From assembly GCA_030613025.1 (NCBI GenBank), contig JAUWMT010000005.1, positions 1 through 64,000 of the forward strand: a stretch of 64,000 nucleotides of DNA, written 5' to 3'. Made by a program: the position numbers and the translations under genes. A model generated the notes under the pieces. It had not been told where the DNA came from, did no database searches, and saw only the letters and a list, made by a program, of their open reading frames with translations. This stretch comes from Candidatus Cloacimonadota bacterium (GTDB lineage Bacteria > Cloacimonadota > Cloacimonadia > JGIOTU-2). Positions 26,891 through 34,927 of the stretch are shown here, in pieces; position 1 is the stretch's first letter; each line of letters begins with the position of its first letter.

Positions 26891-27562
26891 ATGGGAAAAA
26901 TAACTGAGAATGTGAAGCGTTTGCTTTACGAAGTGCCGGAAGGAATCGAGGTCGTTGCCGCAGTAAAGGCCAGAACCGCTGATGAAATTCTTGAAGCGGT
27001 TGAAGCTGGAATATCCAAAATTGGTGAAAATTATGTGCAGGAAGCGCTTGCAGTTTATGAATCTATCGGTAAGAAAGCGCAGTGGCATTTCATCGGGCAT
27101 TTGCAGAGCAACAAAGTCGTGCAGGTCGTGCCGATCTTTGACATGATCGAAACTGTTGATTCTGCTAAACTCGCACGTAAGATCGATAAATACTCTGAGC
27201 TTAATAATAAAATAATGTCCATACTTATTGAAGTAAACAGTGGACGCGAGCCGCAAAAGAACGGCGTGATGCCCGAGGATGTCGAGCTTATTATAAGAGA
27301 AATTTCACCACTTCCTCATGTAAAAATTATGGGACTTATGACCATGGGACCATTCACCGGTGATCCGGAAGATGCTCGTTCCTATTTTGTGGAAACACGC
27401 AAAATTTTTAATCATATTAAAGATATGAACATTCCGGATGTTACGATGAAATACCTTTCCATGGGCATGAGCAATTCATATAAAGTTGCAATAGAAGAAG
27501 GTGCGAACATCATTCGAGTAGGTACCAAACTATTTGGTGAGAGGGCTTGTAAATATGAGTAA
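26891..27562 (+). CDS. yggS: YggS/PLPBP family pyridoxal-phosphate homeostasis protein
   Basis: 223 residues. The PLP lysine is in VVAAVKART (Lys26). Other family marks are GENYVQEA, WHFIGHLQSNK, LIEVNSGREPQKNG, MGLMTMGPF, YLSMGMSNSYKVAIEEG and IRVGTKLFGER. These single-domain proteins bind PLP and buffer its pool; they have no firmly known enzymatic reaction. AAAGG lies 6 bases before the ATG. The 3' end overlaps umuD by 8 bases, an uncommon partner for this gene. Confidence 0.93.
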   Translation: MGKITENVKRLLYEVPEGIEVVAAVKARTADEILEAVEAGISKIGENYVQEALAVYESIGKKAQWHFIGHLQSNKVVQVVPIFDMIETVDSAKLARKIDKYSELNNKIMSILIEVNSGREPQKNGVMPEDVELIIREISPLPHVKIMGLMTMGPFTGDPEDARSYFVETRKIFNHIKDMNIPDVTMKYLSMGMSNSYKVAIEEGANIIRVGTKLFGERACKYE

Positions 27563-28025
27563 AAAGAATAACGATATACGTACTCTGAAAAAAGGTAAAG
27601 GAATCGGGCAGATCATGAGTTATGAAGAAGGTATAGAACTCGAACTGCCAATGTATAAATCGGAGATCAAAGCCGGGTTTCCCTCTCCTGCAAGTGATTA
27701 TATCGAATCCACACTCGACCTTAATAAATTTCTTATCAAACATCCTGCAGCCACTTTTTTTGTGCGCGTGGAAGGTGATTCCATGATCGATGCCGGGATA
27801 CATTCGGGAGATATTCTCATTGTTGATAGAACAGTTCAAGCCGAGAAGCAGAAGATAGTTATCGCAGCAATTAATGGTGAATTAACCGTAAAAAGAATAT
27901 GGTATGATGGAGACAGACTATTTTTACAATCCGGAAATATTAATTTTTCACCAATCGAGATCACACACGATATGGATTTCCACATCTGGGGCGTTGTCAC
28001 CTATGTAATTCACAAACCTGTATAA
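27555..28025 (+). CDS. umuD: UmuD-type SOS mutagenesis peptidase (S24)
   Basis: 156 residues from the ATG at 27555, which overlaps the yggS stop; a longer in-frame start at 27534 is less likely. Autocleavage should fall between Ala40 and Gly41 in IKAGFPSPASDY. The Ser76-Lys113 dyad lies in EGDSMIDAG and ELTVKRI. The domain continues DLNKFLIKHPAATFFV as in E. coli UmuD. RecA-stimulated self-cleavage would give UmuD', the partner of UmuC in DNA polymerase V. No SOS box could be recognised upstream. Confidence 0.93.
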   Translation: MSKKNNDIRTLKKGKGIGQIMSYEEGIELELPMYKSEIKAGFPSPASDYIESTLDLNKFLIKHPAATFFVRVEGDSMIDAGIHSGDILIVDRTVQAEKQKIVIAAINGELTVKRIWYDGDRLFLQSGNINFSPIEITHDMDFHIWGVVTYVIHKPV

Positions 28026-28285
28026 ATAAGAATAGAACGCAGATTTTCGCTGATGATGCTGATAAACACTGATTAAGAATAAGAAAAAATGAAGAAAAAT
28101 AAAATATATCCATCTGTGTTAATCCGTGAAAATCCGTGTGCTATTACATTGAAGAATGGCACACAGATTTACACTGATGAAACTGATTCGCGCAGATTAA
28201 GAAAAGAATAAAATGAAAAAGAAATTAAATACAAAATATTTAACAGCGAAAATCCGTCTAATCCGTGTTCATCAGTGTCCTATTC
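28026..28285. repeat. Dispersed repeat between umuD and umuC
   Basis: Two nested half-units: GAATAGAACGCAGATTTTCG … TGATAAACACTGATTAAG, then ATCTGTGTTAATCCGTG, then ACACAGATTTACACTGATG … CGCAGATTAAG, then AATCCGTCTAATCCGTG. The parts are partly reverse complements of one another. The repeat ends 5 bases before the umuC ATG. Related sequence lies at 11300-11600 and 16660-16800. Confidence 0.78.
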
Positions 28286-28289
28286 TTAC

Positions 28290-29585
28290 ATGAAAAATAT
28301 CGTTGCCCTTGTTGATTGCAATAACTTCTATGCTTCCTGCGAGCGTTTATTCAGACCCGATCTTGAAGGCAAACCTATTATTGTACTTTCAAATAATGAC
28401 GGTTGTGTAGTAGCCCGTTCAAACGAAGCAAAAGCTTTGGGCATGCCTTTTGGCAAACTGGTTTTCGAAGCAGAATATCTTATTAAGAAGCATAATATCT
28501 ATGTATTCTCTTCAAACTATTCTCTTTATGGCGACATGTCACATCGTGTGATGCAAACCTTGGAGCAATTCAGTCCTGACCTGGAAATCTATTCAATCGA
28601 TGAAGCGTTTCTCGGGTTGACCGGTTTTGCTGATCGAGACCTGACTGAATATGGTTGGAAGATCAAAAACACAGTTACGAACTGGACAGGGATACCGGTT
28701 TCAATAGGTATCGCAGAGACAAAAACCCTGGCAAAGATCGCAAACCGTTTTGCAAAAAAATCAAATAAGTATAATGGAGTGCTCGACATCACATCCTTCA
28801 GCGAGCATGAGATCGATGAATTTCTAAAAAAGGTAGATGTGTCAGACATTTGGGGTGTGGGTTGGCAATATGAAAAGCTCCTTAAACGCAATAATTTCCA
28901 CACTGCTTATGATCTGAAATATGCACCTGATAAATGGGTGAAGAAAAACATGACTGTTATGGGACTTACTACTGTTTTTGAGCTTCGGGGCACTCCATCA
29001 ATAAATCTTGAAGAGGTTATTCCACACAAAAAAGAGATAGTGAGTTCACGCTCCTTTGGAAGACCTGTTGAAACTCTTGAAGAGATGGAAGAAGCTGTGG
29101 CGACATATATAACAATTGCTACCGAAAAACTCCGAAAACAGAAATGCCTTGCTTCTTTCGTTCAGGTTTTTGTGGCGACAAATCGCTTCAAACCAAGGGA
29201 ACCTCAATATTCTAATGCATACATGTATGAACTGCCTGAAGCTACAGATTGTACTGCGGAATTCATTTCCCGCGCTCATGAAAATCTAAAAAAAATATTC
29301 AGGGAAGGATACCGCTACAAAAAGGCCGGTGTAATGCTTAGCGGAATTGTTGAGCAGGATAAGTATCAGCTCAATCTCTTTACAGAATCCTATTTCCACA
29401 GCAGAAATCGAAAATTTACTCAGATCATAGACAACATAAATATGAAATGGGGAAGCAACACGCTGCACTATGCAGCTACTGGAATTAAAAAACCATGGAT
29501 GATGAAGCGTATGCACAAATCCCCTCATTTCACCACGCAATGGGACCAGATCCTCGTGGTAAAAACAGATGACAAAAAGGAGTAA
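28290..29585 (+). CDS. umuC: UmuC-type Y-family DNA polymerase (Pol V catalytic subunit)
   Basis: 431 residues from the ATG at 28290. Palm-domain metal ligands are Asp9 in ALVDCNNFYASCER and Asp104-Glu105 in YSIDEAFLGL. VLSNNDGCVVARS, SSNYSLYGDMS and SIGIAETKTLAKIAN are typical of UmuC rather than DinB. HhH and little-finger regions follow (WGVGWQYEKLLKRN, SRSFGRPV). It performs error-prone translesion synthesis with UmuD'. No Shine-Dalgarno is visible because a repeat fills the leader. Confidence 0.95.
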   Translation: MKNIVALVDCNNFYASCERLFRPDLEGKPIIVLSNNDGCVVARSNEAKALGMPFGKLVFEAEYLIKKHNIYVFSSNYSLYGDMSHRVMQTLEQFSPDLEIYSIDEAFLGLTGFADRDLTEYGWKIKNTVTNWTGIPVSIGIAETKTLAKIANRFAKKSNKYNGVLDITSFSEHEIDEFLKKVDVSDIWGVGWQYEKLLKRNNFHTAYDLKYAPDKWVKKNMTVMGLTTVFELRGTPSINLEEVIPHKKEIVSSRSFGRPVETLEEMEEAVATYITIATEKLRKQKCLASFVQVFVATNRFKPREPQYSNAYMYELPEATDCTAEFISRAHENLKKIFREGYRYKKAGVMLSGIVEQDKYQLNLFTESYFHSRNRKFTQIIDNINMKWGSNTLHYAATGIKKPWMMKRMHKSPHFTTQWDQILVVKTDDKKE

Positions 29586-29587
29586 TA

Positions 29588-30262
29588 ATGTGTGGAAGAT
29601 TTGCTCGAATAAATACTGCAAAAGAGATAACGGAAATATTCAATCTCAATCAAATTGAGATCGAGCTCGGTCCAAGCTATAATATCGCTCCCACTCAGGA
29701 CGTTGCGGTCATCATAGAAAATGGAAGCTCAGTACTCACTGCCATGCGATGGGGATTGATCCCTTTCTGGGCAAAAGATACTGCAATCGGCTCAAAACTC
29801 ATCAATGCACGCGCAGAAACAGTCGATGAAAAACCAAGCTTTAAATACTCATTTCAGAAAAGAAGATGTCTCATAGTTGCAAACGGATTTTATGAATGGC
29901 AGAAACGCGGATCAAACAAGTTCCCCTACTTCATCCATTTGAAGGATAATAAGCCCTTTTGCTTTGCAGGCATTTATGATAACTGGAAATCTCAAGATGG
30001 CGAGAAGATTACTTCGTGCAGCATAATTACAACAGATGCTGCGAAGATCATAAAAAGCATTCATCCCCGTATGCCGGTTATTCTTTCTGAAGACAATTTC
30101 TCCTTTTGGTTCAAGAATAGTGACGCCAATACACTGAAGCAATTACTCATTCCCTATACAAAGAATGATCTCGATTATTATGAAGTCTCCACAGATGTAA
30201 ATTCACCTGTAAATAATTATCCTGATTTAATAGAGCCATCCAATGATTTTCTTCATAATTAA
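29588..30262 (+). CDS. SRAP-domain (YedK/HMCES) abasic-site shielding protein
   Basis: 224 residues. The catalytic Cys2 follows the initiator Met in MCGRFARI and becomes N-terminal after Met removal. Other marks are PSYNIAPTQ (active Asn), RWGLIPFWA, NARAETVDEKPSF, RCLIVANGFYEW (Glu) and HPRMPVIL (His). The protein forms a thiazolidine crosslink to abasic sites in single-stranded DNA, protecting them from breakage. AAGGAG lies 6 bases before the ATG and the gap to umuC is 2 bp, so the two are surely cotranscribed. Confidence 0.94.
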   Translation: MCGRFARINTAKEITEIFNLNQIEIELGPSYNIAPTQDVAVIIENGSSVLTAMRWGLIPFWAKDTAIGSKLINARAETVDEKPSFKYSFQKRRCLIVANGFYEWQKRGSNKFPYFIHLKDNKPFCFAGIYDNWKSQDGEKITSCSIITTDAAKIIKSIHPRMPVILSEDNFSFWFKNSDANTLKQLLIPYTKNDLDYYEVSTDVNSPVNNYPDLIEPSNDFLHN

Positions 30263-30680
30263 TATTCCCTTTTCCTATTTTAAAAATTCAATTTACTTAT
30301 TAGTTTGGGATTTTGGATTTAGAGTTAAGATTTTTTGTCATCAGGGAATGGTCCCTAACGACTCATAAAAAAATTACATTTAATATTTCTCTTCGCTCCA
30401 CTCTCTCCTACCTGCTGCGACGTAATCCCGCTGACTTGTCGGGGTTGGAAAGAAGACGAGTAGCGCCATCTTGCCAAGTCGTATCCGCCAGCGGAGAAGA
30501 CTGAAATGTAATGAAGGCGGATCACTTTTCACTTCTTCCATCCTGAGTCGTTCCCTTCGTGGCCGACTCGTGACTCGATTATCATATTCCTTGACGCAAA
30601 AATCGTAGTTTATTTCGTTGATAAATAATTTAAAATTCTCTTGTGAAAAAATAATCAGGAGGTCTCATGATATTTTTGAG
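30263..30680. repeat. Gene-free stretch with degenerate repeats and a REP-like palindrome
   Basis: No gene supported. 30394-30520 carries the CTTCGCTCCACTCTC, GACTTGTCGGGG and ACTGAAATGTAATGAAGG words of the dispersed family. 30545-30570 is a palindrome GAGTCG-(TTCCCTTCGTGGC)-CGACTC, a second form of the palindrome family that flanks the RAYT gene downstream of here. Confidence 0.65.
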
Positions 30681-30681
30681 A

Positions 30682-30742
30682 CACGAGTCGGGTTGAAATC
30701 GTGCAAACTCCATCCCGAGTCATTCCCTTCGTGACCGACTCG
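30682..30742. repeat. REP-like element upstream of the RAYT gene
   Basis: It opens with CACGAGTCGGGTTGAAAT (a half-palindrome) and continues through CCATCC to a full palindrome CGAGTCATTCCCTTCGTG-ACCGACTCG (30716-30742). The same two-part order occurs downstream of the transposase at 31349-31424, which supports a paired REP (BIME-like) unit. Confidence 0.78.
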
Positions 30743-30768
30743 TGATTCCATGATAATATGTAATTATT

Positions 30769-31339
30769 ATGAGAGTAAAGAAAGAAAATTTTATTAAAGG
30801 AAGTTGTTTCCATATATACAATCACGCGGTTGAGCACCAAAATCTTTTCCGTAAAAAAAAATGATTATCTCAGAGTTATCAGTAAGTTTAAACAGAAAAT
30901 ACTATTATATCCCGCAACGATATTTTCTTATTGTTTAATGCCAAATCACTATCACTTCTTCATCCGGCAAGATAGTGATGTGCCCATATACAAAATCTTT
31001 AACGATATATTTTCGGGGTATACTTTATATTACAATCACAAATATAGCAGAAAAGGAACATTGTTTCGAAGTCCTTTGCAACACAAAATAGTAGCAACAG
31101 AAAAATATTTTATCAGATTAAGCCTGTATATCCATTTCAATCCAGTGAAATCAAATCTTGTTAAAAGACCAGAGGACTGGATCTACTCAAATTATCTTGA
31201 ATGGATTGGTAAACGAAAAGGGAAGTTATTTTGCAATGAGGTATGGGATTGGTTTGATCTAACACCGTTGGAATATTCAAAGATGATGGAAGTTTATTCA
31301 GATGAAAAGTATGAGGAAGACAGGAAATTATTTGAATAA
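30769..31339 (+). pseudogene. RAYT (REP-associated Y1 transposase) with a +1 frameshift in an A9 run
   Basis: The ATG at 30769 opens RVKKENFIKGSCFHIYNHAV then EHQNLFRKKK, and reaches TGA at 30863 just after nine A residues (30853-30861). Skipping one A continues as NDYLRVISKFKQKILLYPAT and the HUH motif MPNHYHFFIRQ, then YSRKGTLFRSP and LYIHFNPVKSNLVKRPEDW, where the catalytic Tyr is expected. The rest of the domain is intact to the stop. About 189 residues when joined. RAYTs cut single-stranded REP hairpins. The frameshift may be a true mutation, RNA-polymerase slippage on A9, or a sequencing error. Confidence 0.82.
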
Positions 31340-31348
31340 TGATAAACA

Positions 31349-31424
31349 CGACTCAGCTTGCAAAGATGAGTCGGGTTTAAAGATTGAAATTCCATCCCGA
31401 GTCGTTCCCTTCGTGGCCAACTCG
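31349..31424. repeat. REP-like paired palindromes downstream of the RAYT gene
   Basis: The first palindrome, 31349-31373 (CGACTCA … TGAGTCG), is the exact inverse of copies 1 and 2 and begins 10 bases after the transposase stop. The second, 31398-31424 (CGAGTCG-TTCCCTTCGTGGC-CAACTCG), is the other form of the family. Confidence 0.8.
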
Positions 31425-31576
31425 TGATTTTCACAACCAACAAAAACATAATGTCATTCTCTCGAAAGCATGTCCTCAACTTGATTGGGTATGGGAATCC
31501 AGTATTTTCGTATTCTCTGAATTCATATTTATCGCTTCCCTTCGCTTCACTCTCTACGCTCTTCTCTCCACGCTCT

Positions 31577-32539
31577 TCAAGCCTTCTTTTTCCTTCCAAT
31601 ACAGATATAAAAGAAAGAACTTCCCCAAAAAGCATAATAATGTTTCTTTTTTAACTCCTGCAAAATTTTGGAAGAAACATGTTGTTTTTGATCCTTAAGA
31701 AAATTATAATATTTTCTTAAAAGGTAGCGTGATCCCCCACCAGCTAATACTTTCTCATCGACTTCTTTTCTGATTGCTTTTTTATCAAAGTGCTTCTTGC
31801 AATACCCTTTAATTTTTTGGGACATGTCTTTCTGCTCCGGCGTTTCGTAAGGCGGTAGCACAAATTTTACGATATCATTATTCCGAATATCGACATCCTT
31901 CAGATCTGCATCATGCATCAATTTTGGCAATTTAGAACCGATTCCCCAATCTCCTTCTCCGAGCTTTTTCCTACCCTCAGTCCAACAGAACTGCACCTTA
32001 TGAATCAAAAGGAGTTCTTCCATAGAAAACTGATGAACAGAATTGTAACCCACCCTCATAGAGTTTGAAAGATTATCCGGTTCCATACAAATCACAATGC
32101 CGCCGTGTTTGACTATTCGCTTCATCTCGGCAATTGCTTTGTCCGGCTTTTCCAGATGCATCAGCAATGTTTGGCACATAACGAAATCAACTGAACTGTC
32201 CGGGAGGGGTAATGCGTAAATATCACCGACTAAAAACTCTGCAGAGCCCTCTTTCACCCAATCATTGGAAATTTCTTTTGTTTCAGAGATGAGCTTTTCC
32301 GATATATCGATGCCTATATATTTTCCACCTTTGCCGAAGTATTTCCAAAAAGTCCAGCCAAGATAACCAAGTCCGCAGCCCACGTCAACACCTGTCATCC
32401 CGGATTTCAAGCCGATCCATTTTGCATACAGTTCGATGGAATCTTCTCTCCATAAAAACTTCCGCTCCTCGATAATGTGCTTTTTATACTCATTTTTCGA
32501 CCAGTCGATTTTATCTGTTTTTTGATTCTTCTTTTTCAT
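31577..32539 (-). CDS. Class I SAM-dependent methyltransferase
   Basis: 320 residues from the ATG at 32539 (GGAG about 10 bases upstream); a TTG start at 32554 would add five residues. SAM-binding motif I is GVDVGCGLGYLG at about residue 50, the acidic motif II is YIGIDISEKLI, then VGDIYALPLPDSSVDFVMCQ and LMHLEKPDKAIAEMKRIVKHGG, all typical of Methyltransf_11. The C-terminal ~150 residues are lysine-rich and not recognised. Substrate unknown. The last residues fall in repeat-rich DNA, so the C-terminus may have been altered. It follows the 353-residue orphan gene by 18 bp. Confidence 0.85.
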   Translation of the reverse strand: MKKKNQKTDKIDWSKNEYKKHIIEERKFLWREDSIELYAKWIGLKSGMTGVDVGCGLGYLGWTFWKYFGKGGKYIGIDISEKLISETKEISNDWVKEGSAEFLVGDIYALPLPDSSVDFVMCQTLLMHLEKPDKAIAEMKRIVKHGGIVICMEPDNLSNSMRVGYNSVHQFSMEELLLIHKVQFCWTEGRKKLGEGDWGIGSKLPKLMHDADLKDVDIRNNDIVKFVLPPYETPEQKDMSQKIKGYCKKHFDKKAIRKEVDEKVLAGGGSRYLLRKYYNFLKDQKQHVSSKILQELKKKHYYAFWGSSFFYICIGRKKKA

Positions 32540-32557
32540 GATGCAAATCTCCAATCC

Positions 32558-33619
32558 TTATTCATTAATCCTATTTTTTCTTCGAGTTACGATACCTGTT
32601 TTTATACTTTTCCCAAGCTCTTCACAACGCTCCCAAAAATGCTTTATATTCTCAATAGCTTCATGTGAAATATAAAAATCTTTGTAGCTTTCCTCGAAAA
32701 CCAAACAGCGTTTACGAAATACCTCCCAGAAAAATTCATCTTCAGACCCATCGATCTCAAAATTTGTGTTCAATCGATTGAAATACTTGAACAATTTCTT
32801 ATGGATATAGTCCGCAGTCCTCGCATCAGATTCACATTTTTCAAGATCGAAATCATCTAAATCATCGTCCGTCCTGAAAGTAGTTTTTAACTGTTCATAA
32901 CATCTTTTGCATATTTTTTTCACCGGTTCTTTGTTATTTTCTATGATCCATTCCGAAGGTGGAATCTGAAAAAATAAAATGTCTATCGTTTTTTCAAATT
33001 CCGTTATATCTGTTTTAAAAATATTGGAATTAAAATCATCAAAAGCAGATCTTATCAAATCAGTGATGCGTGAGACGGAAATATGTTCGGGATTGAATTG
33101 AAAATGCAAATTTGAAAAACAGAAATAGCGTAGTGCATCCAGATGTCCTGTGCAGGAATTAGTTGTTTTTATACCTGGAAGTGAATTCCAGATGAGCACT
33201 GCCCTTTCTGCGATCGTGTCGATGCTTATAAATTCTTCAATGCTTAATTTCCCTATCACACGTTGCCAGTCATCATTGCTTATATCGAGGTCGTTAAAGG
33301 TATAACTGAAATATTGAATGATCTCTGAATCATCAACTTTTCTTTTATTACTTCCATTCTGATGAGATTTGTAATAAAGTCTGTGCAATACCGGAATATC
33401 CGGCAAGACATCTGGAGTTCCAAAATAATTCGCAATGTTCAAAGCTTTGCGTATATGCTCTAAACGTAATGTCCCGCAAGGTAATTCCAATCGGTCAAAG
33501 GTGAAAAGGTTTTTATTTATCAATACTTGAAGTTCATTAACATCTTTGCATTTGTCGATAAGAGCTTCTATTTTTTCTTTTGAATAAGAAGGATTTGCGA
33601 AAACAATCTTATAGTTCAA
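32558..33619 (-). CDS. Hypothetical protein, 353 residues, with a CxGH motif
   Basis: Not recognised. It is soluble, mainly alpha-helical by composition, and acidic near the C-terminal part (DDDLDDFDLEKCESDARTADY). The stretch LPGIKTTNSCTGHLDALRYF resembles the C-x-GH motif seen in some uncharacterised phage and plasmid proteins, but this is only suggestive. A CKRCYEQL pair (CxxC) could bind metal. It lies upstream of, and is likely cotranscribed with, the methyltransferase gene, so it could be a substrate or partner. Confidence 0.6.
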   Translation of the reverse strand: MNYKIVFANPSYSKEKIEALIDKCKDVNELQVLINKNLFTFDRLELPCGTLRLEHIRKALNIANYFGTPDVLPDIPVLHRLYYKSHQNGSNKRKVDDSEIIQYFSYTFNDLDISNDDWQRVIGKLSIEEFISIDTIAERAVLIWNSLPGIKTTNSCTGHLDALRYFCFSNLHFQFNPEHISVSRITDLIRSAFDDFNSNIFKTDITEFEKTIDILFFQIPPSEWIIENNKEPVKKICKRCYEQLKTTFRTDDDLDDFDLEKCESDARTADYIHKKLFKYFNRLNTNFEIDGSEDEFFWEVFRKRCLVFEESYKDFYISHEAIENIKHFWERCEELGKSIKTGIVTRRKNRINE

Positions 33620-33666
33620 TGATTCTCCCTATTTTATTTTGGGTTAAATTTTATATTTTACATTTT

Positions 33667-34878
33667 TCATTTTACATTTTCCATTTTTACATTATCAAGC
33701 GTCACACCATCAACATTGAACATCTCATTGGGAAGTATAAGTACATCATAGTTTTCTTTTTGAATTGCCTTCATCACATCCTGACCAGCCAGCAAACCGG
33801 CGACTGTCACATCCTTACCAAGAAATTCATTCTCGACCTGAATTACTTTCCACTTTTGATCCTCTTTAGAATTAAGCTCATCGACCAATCCCTTTAAGAT
33901 AGAATAGAAAGAAACGCCCGTCACAAAGAGCACCTTTTTGTTCCTGTGCTGTTTTAGCAATTCATTGGAATAATTTTTCCAATTATCAATAAAATCACGA
34001 ACAAGTCCGATACCATTCTCAATCTGGGGAAAATCCTCATAATACTCATCTGCTGGAATCGGCTCATCAGCAAGAAGAAAGAATTCATCGGCAAGTGAAA
34101 CAATTCCTGAACTATATTTCTCCAGAAATTCTCGCCGCCATTTTTCCGATTGTAAAATAACTTCTTTTGCCTGAGCTTTGCTCACTTTGGGGAGTCGAGT
34201 TAGATCTTCCCTGAATTTCGTTAAACCAACCGGCACAATCCCGATTGACTGAACCGCAGGATATAGAGAAGCAAGATCAAATACAGATCTTTCAAGTTCT
34301 ACGCCATCATTCCAACCTGGAATAAGCACGATCTGAGTATGCAAAGTAATTCCATTATCTGCGAGGAACGTAAGCTTCTCCATGACTGAAATTTCTTTTT
34401 TATACCTCATTATCTTCTGCCGCAGGGCATTATTTGTAGTATGCACAGAAATGTATAAAGGTGAGAGATGCTGTTCAATAATCCTCTCATAATCTTTTTT
34501 AGTGAGATTTGAAAGCGTGATAAAATTCCCGTGAAAGAATGAGAGCCGAAAGTCATCATCCTTCACTTTGAGCGAGGGTCGTGCATCAGGATGGATCTGA
34601 TCTACAAAGCAAAAAATGCAGTTACAACCACACTTACAAACCTTCATCGGATATAATTCAAGTCCAATATCCTCATCGATATCTTTCTCAAAAAAATGGG
34701 TGAATGTTCTTTCTCCCCTTTTAATCTGCAGCGTAATCTGCTCATCAGATTGATAAAATATGTAATCAAGCTCATCATGAATTGCATGACCGTTTATTAA
34801 AAGAAGGATATCTTCTGACTGGATCCCGATTTCATCAGCGATAGTATCAGGTACGATAGATTGTATTTTTACAGGCAT
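33667..34878 (-). CDS. DUF512 family PDZ-radical SAM protein
   Basis: 403 residues. An N-terminal PDZ-like half-domain (SIVPDTIADEIGIQSEDILL, LINGHAIHDELDY) leads into an iron-sulfur cluster motif CKCGCNCIFCFVDQ. The conserved blocks RLSFFHGNFITLSNLT, YISVHTTN, HTQIVLIPGWNDG, SIGIVPVGLTKFR and ADEFF-type sequence of the family follow. The reaction is unknown. The last nine residues (NVKMENVK) are encoded by an AATGTAAAATG-type simple repeat and may be a replaced C-terminus. Confidence 0.85.
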   Translation of the reverse strand: MPVKIQSIVPDTIADEIGIQSEDILLLINGHAIHDELDYIFYQSDEQITLQIKRGERTFTHFFEKDIDEDIGLELYPMKVCKCGCNCIFCFVDQIHPDARPSLKVKDDDFRLSFFHGNFITLSNLTKKDYERIIEQHLSPLYISVHTTNNALRQKIMRYKKEISVMEKLTFLADNGITLHTQIVLIPGWNDGVELERSVFDLASLYPAVQSIGIVPVGLTKFREDLTRLPKVSKAQAKEVILQSEKWRREFLEKYSSGIVSLADEFFLLADEPIPADEYYEDFPQIENGIGLVRDFIDNWKNYSNELLKQHRNKKVLFVTGVSFYSILKGLVDELNSKEDQKWKVIQVENEFLGKDVTVAGLLAGQDVMKAIQKENYDVLILPNEMFNVDGVTLDNVKMENVK

Positions 34879-34887
34879 AATAATAAG

Positions 34888-34911
34888 AAAGGCGGGAATG
34901 AACCCGCCTTT
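34888..34911. terminator. Perfect 9-bp-stem hairpin between aminotransferase and DUF512 genes
   Basis: AAAGGCGGG-aatgaa-CCCGCCTTT. It is 16 bp past the stop of the leftward aminotransferase gene and 9 bp before the ATG of the next leftward gene. The G+C-rich stem with A and T ends looks like an intrinsic terminator, but the leftward tail is CTTATTATTATG rather than a T run. It could also be a leader hairpin limiting DUF512 translation. Confidence 0.65.
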
Positions 34912-34927
34912 GAAATGTTTTTATAAC

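Noticed and set aside
30769..30865. Programmed frameshifting as in IS3/IS1 transposases
   Set aside because: The shift needed is +1 (or -2) on A9 rather than the usual -1 on A6G with a stimulatory structure; RAYTs are not known to use it. A mutation or error is simpler.
31384..31698. 104-codon + strand frame near the RAYT gene
   Set aside because: It overlaps the palindrome and the opposite-strand methyltransferase end; composition follows the repeats.
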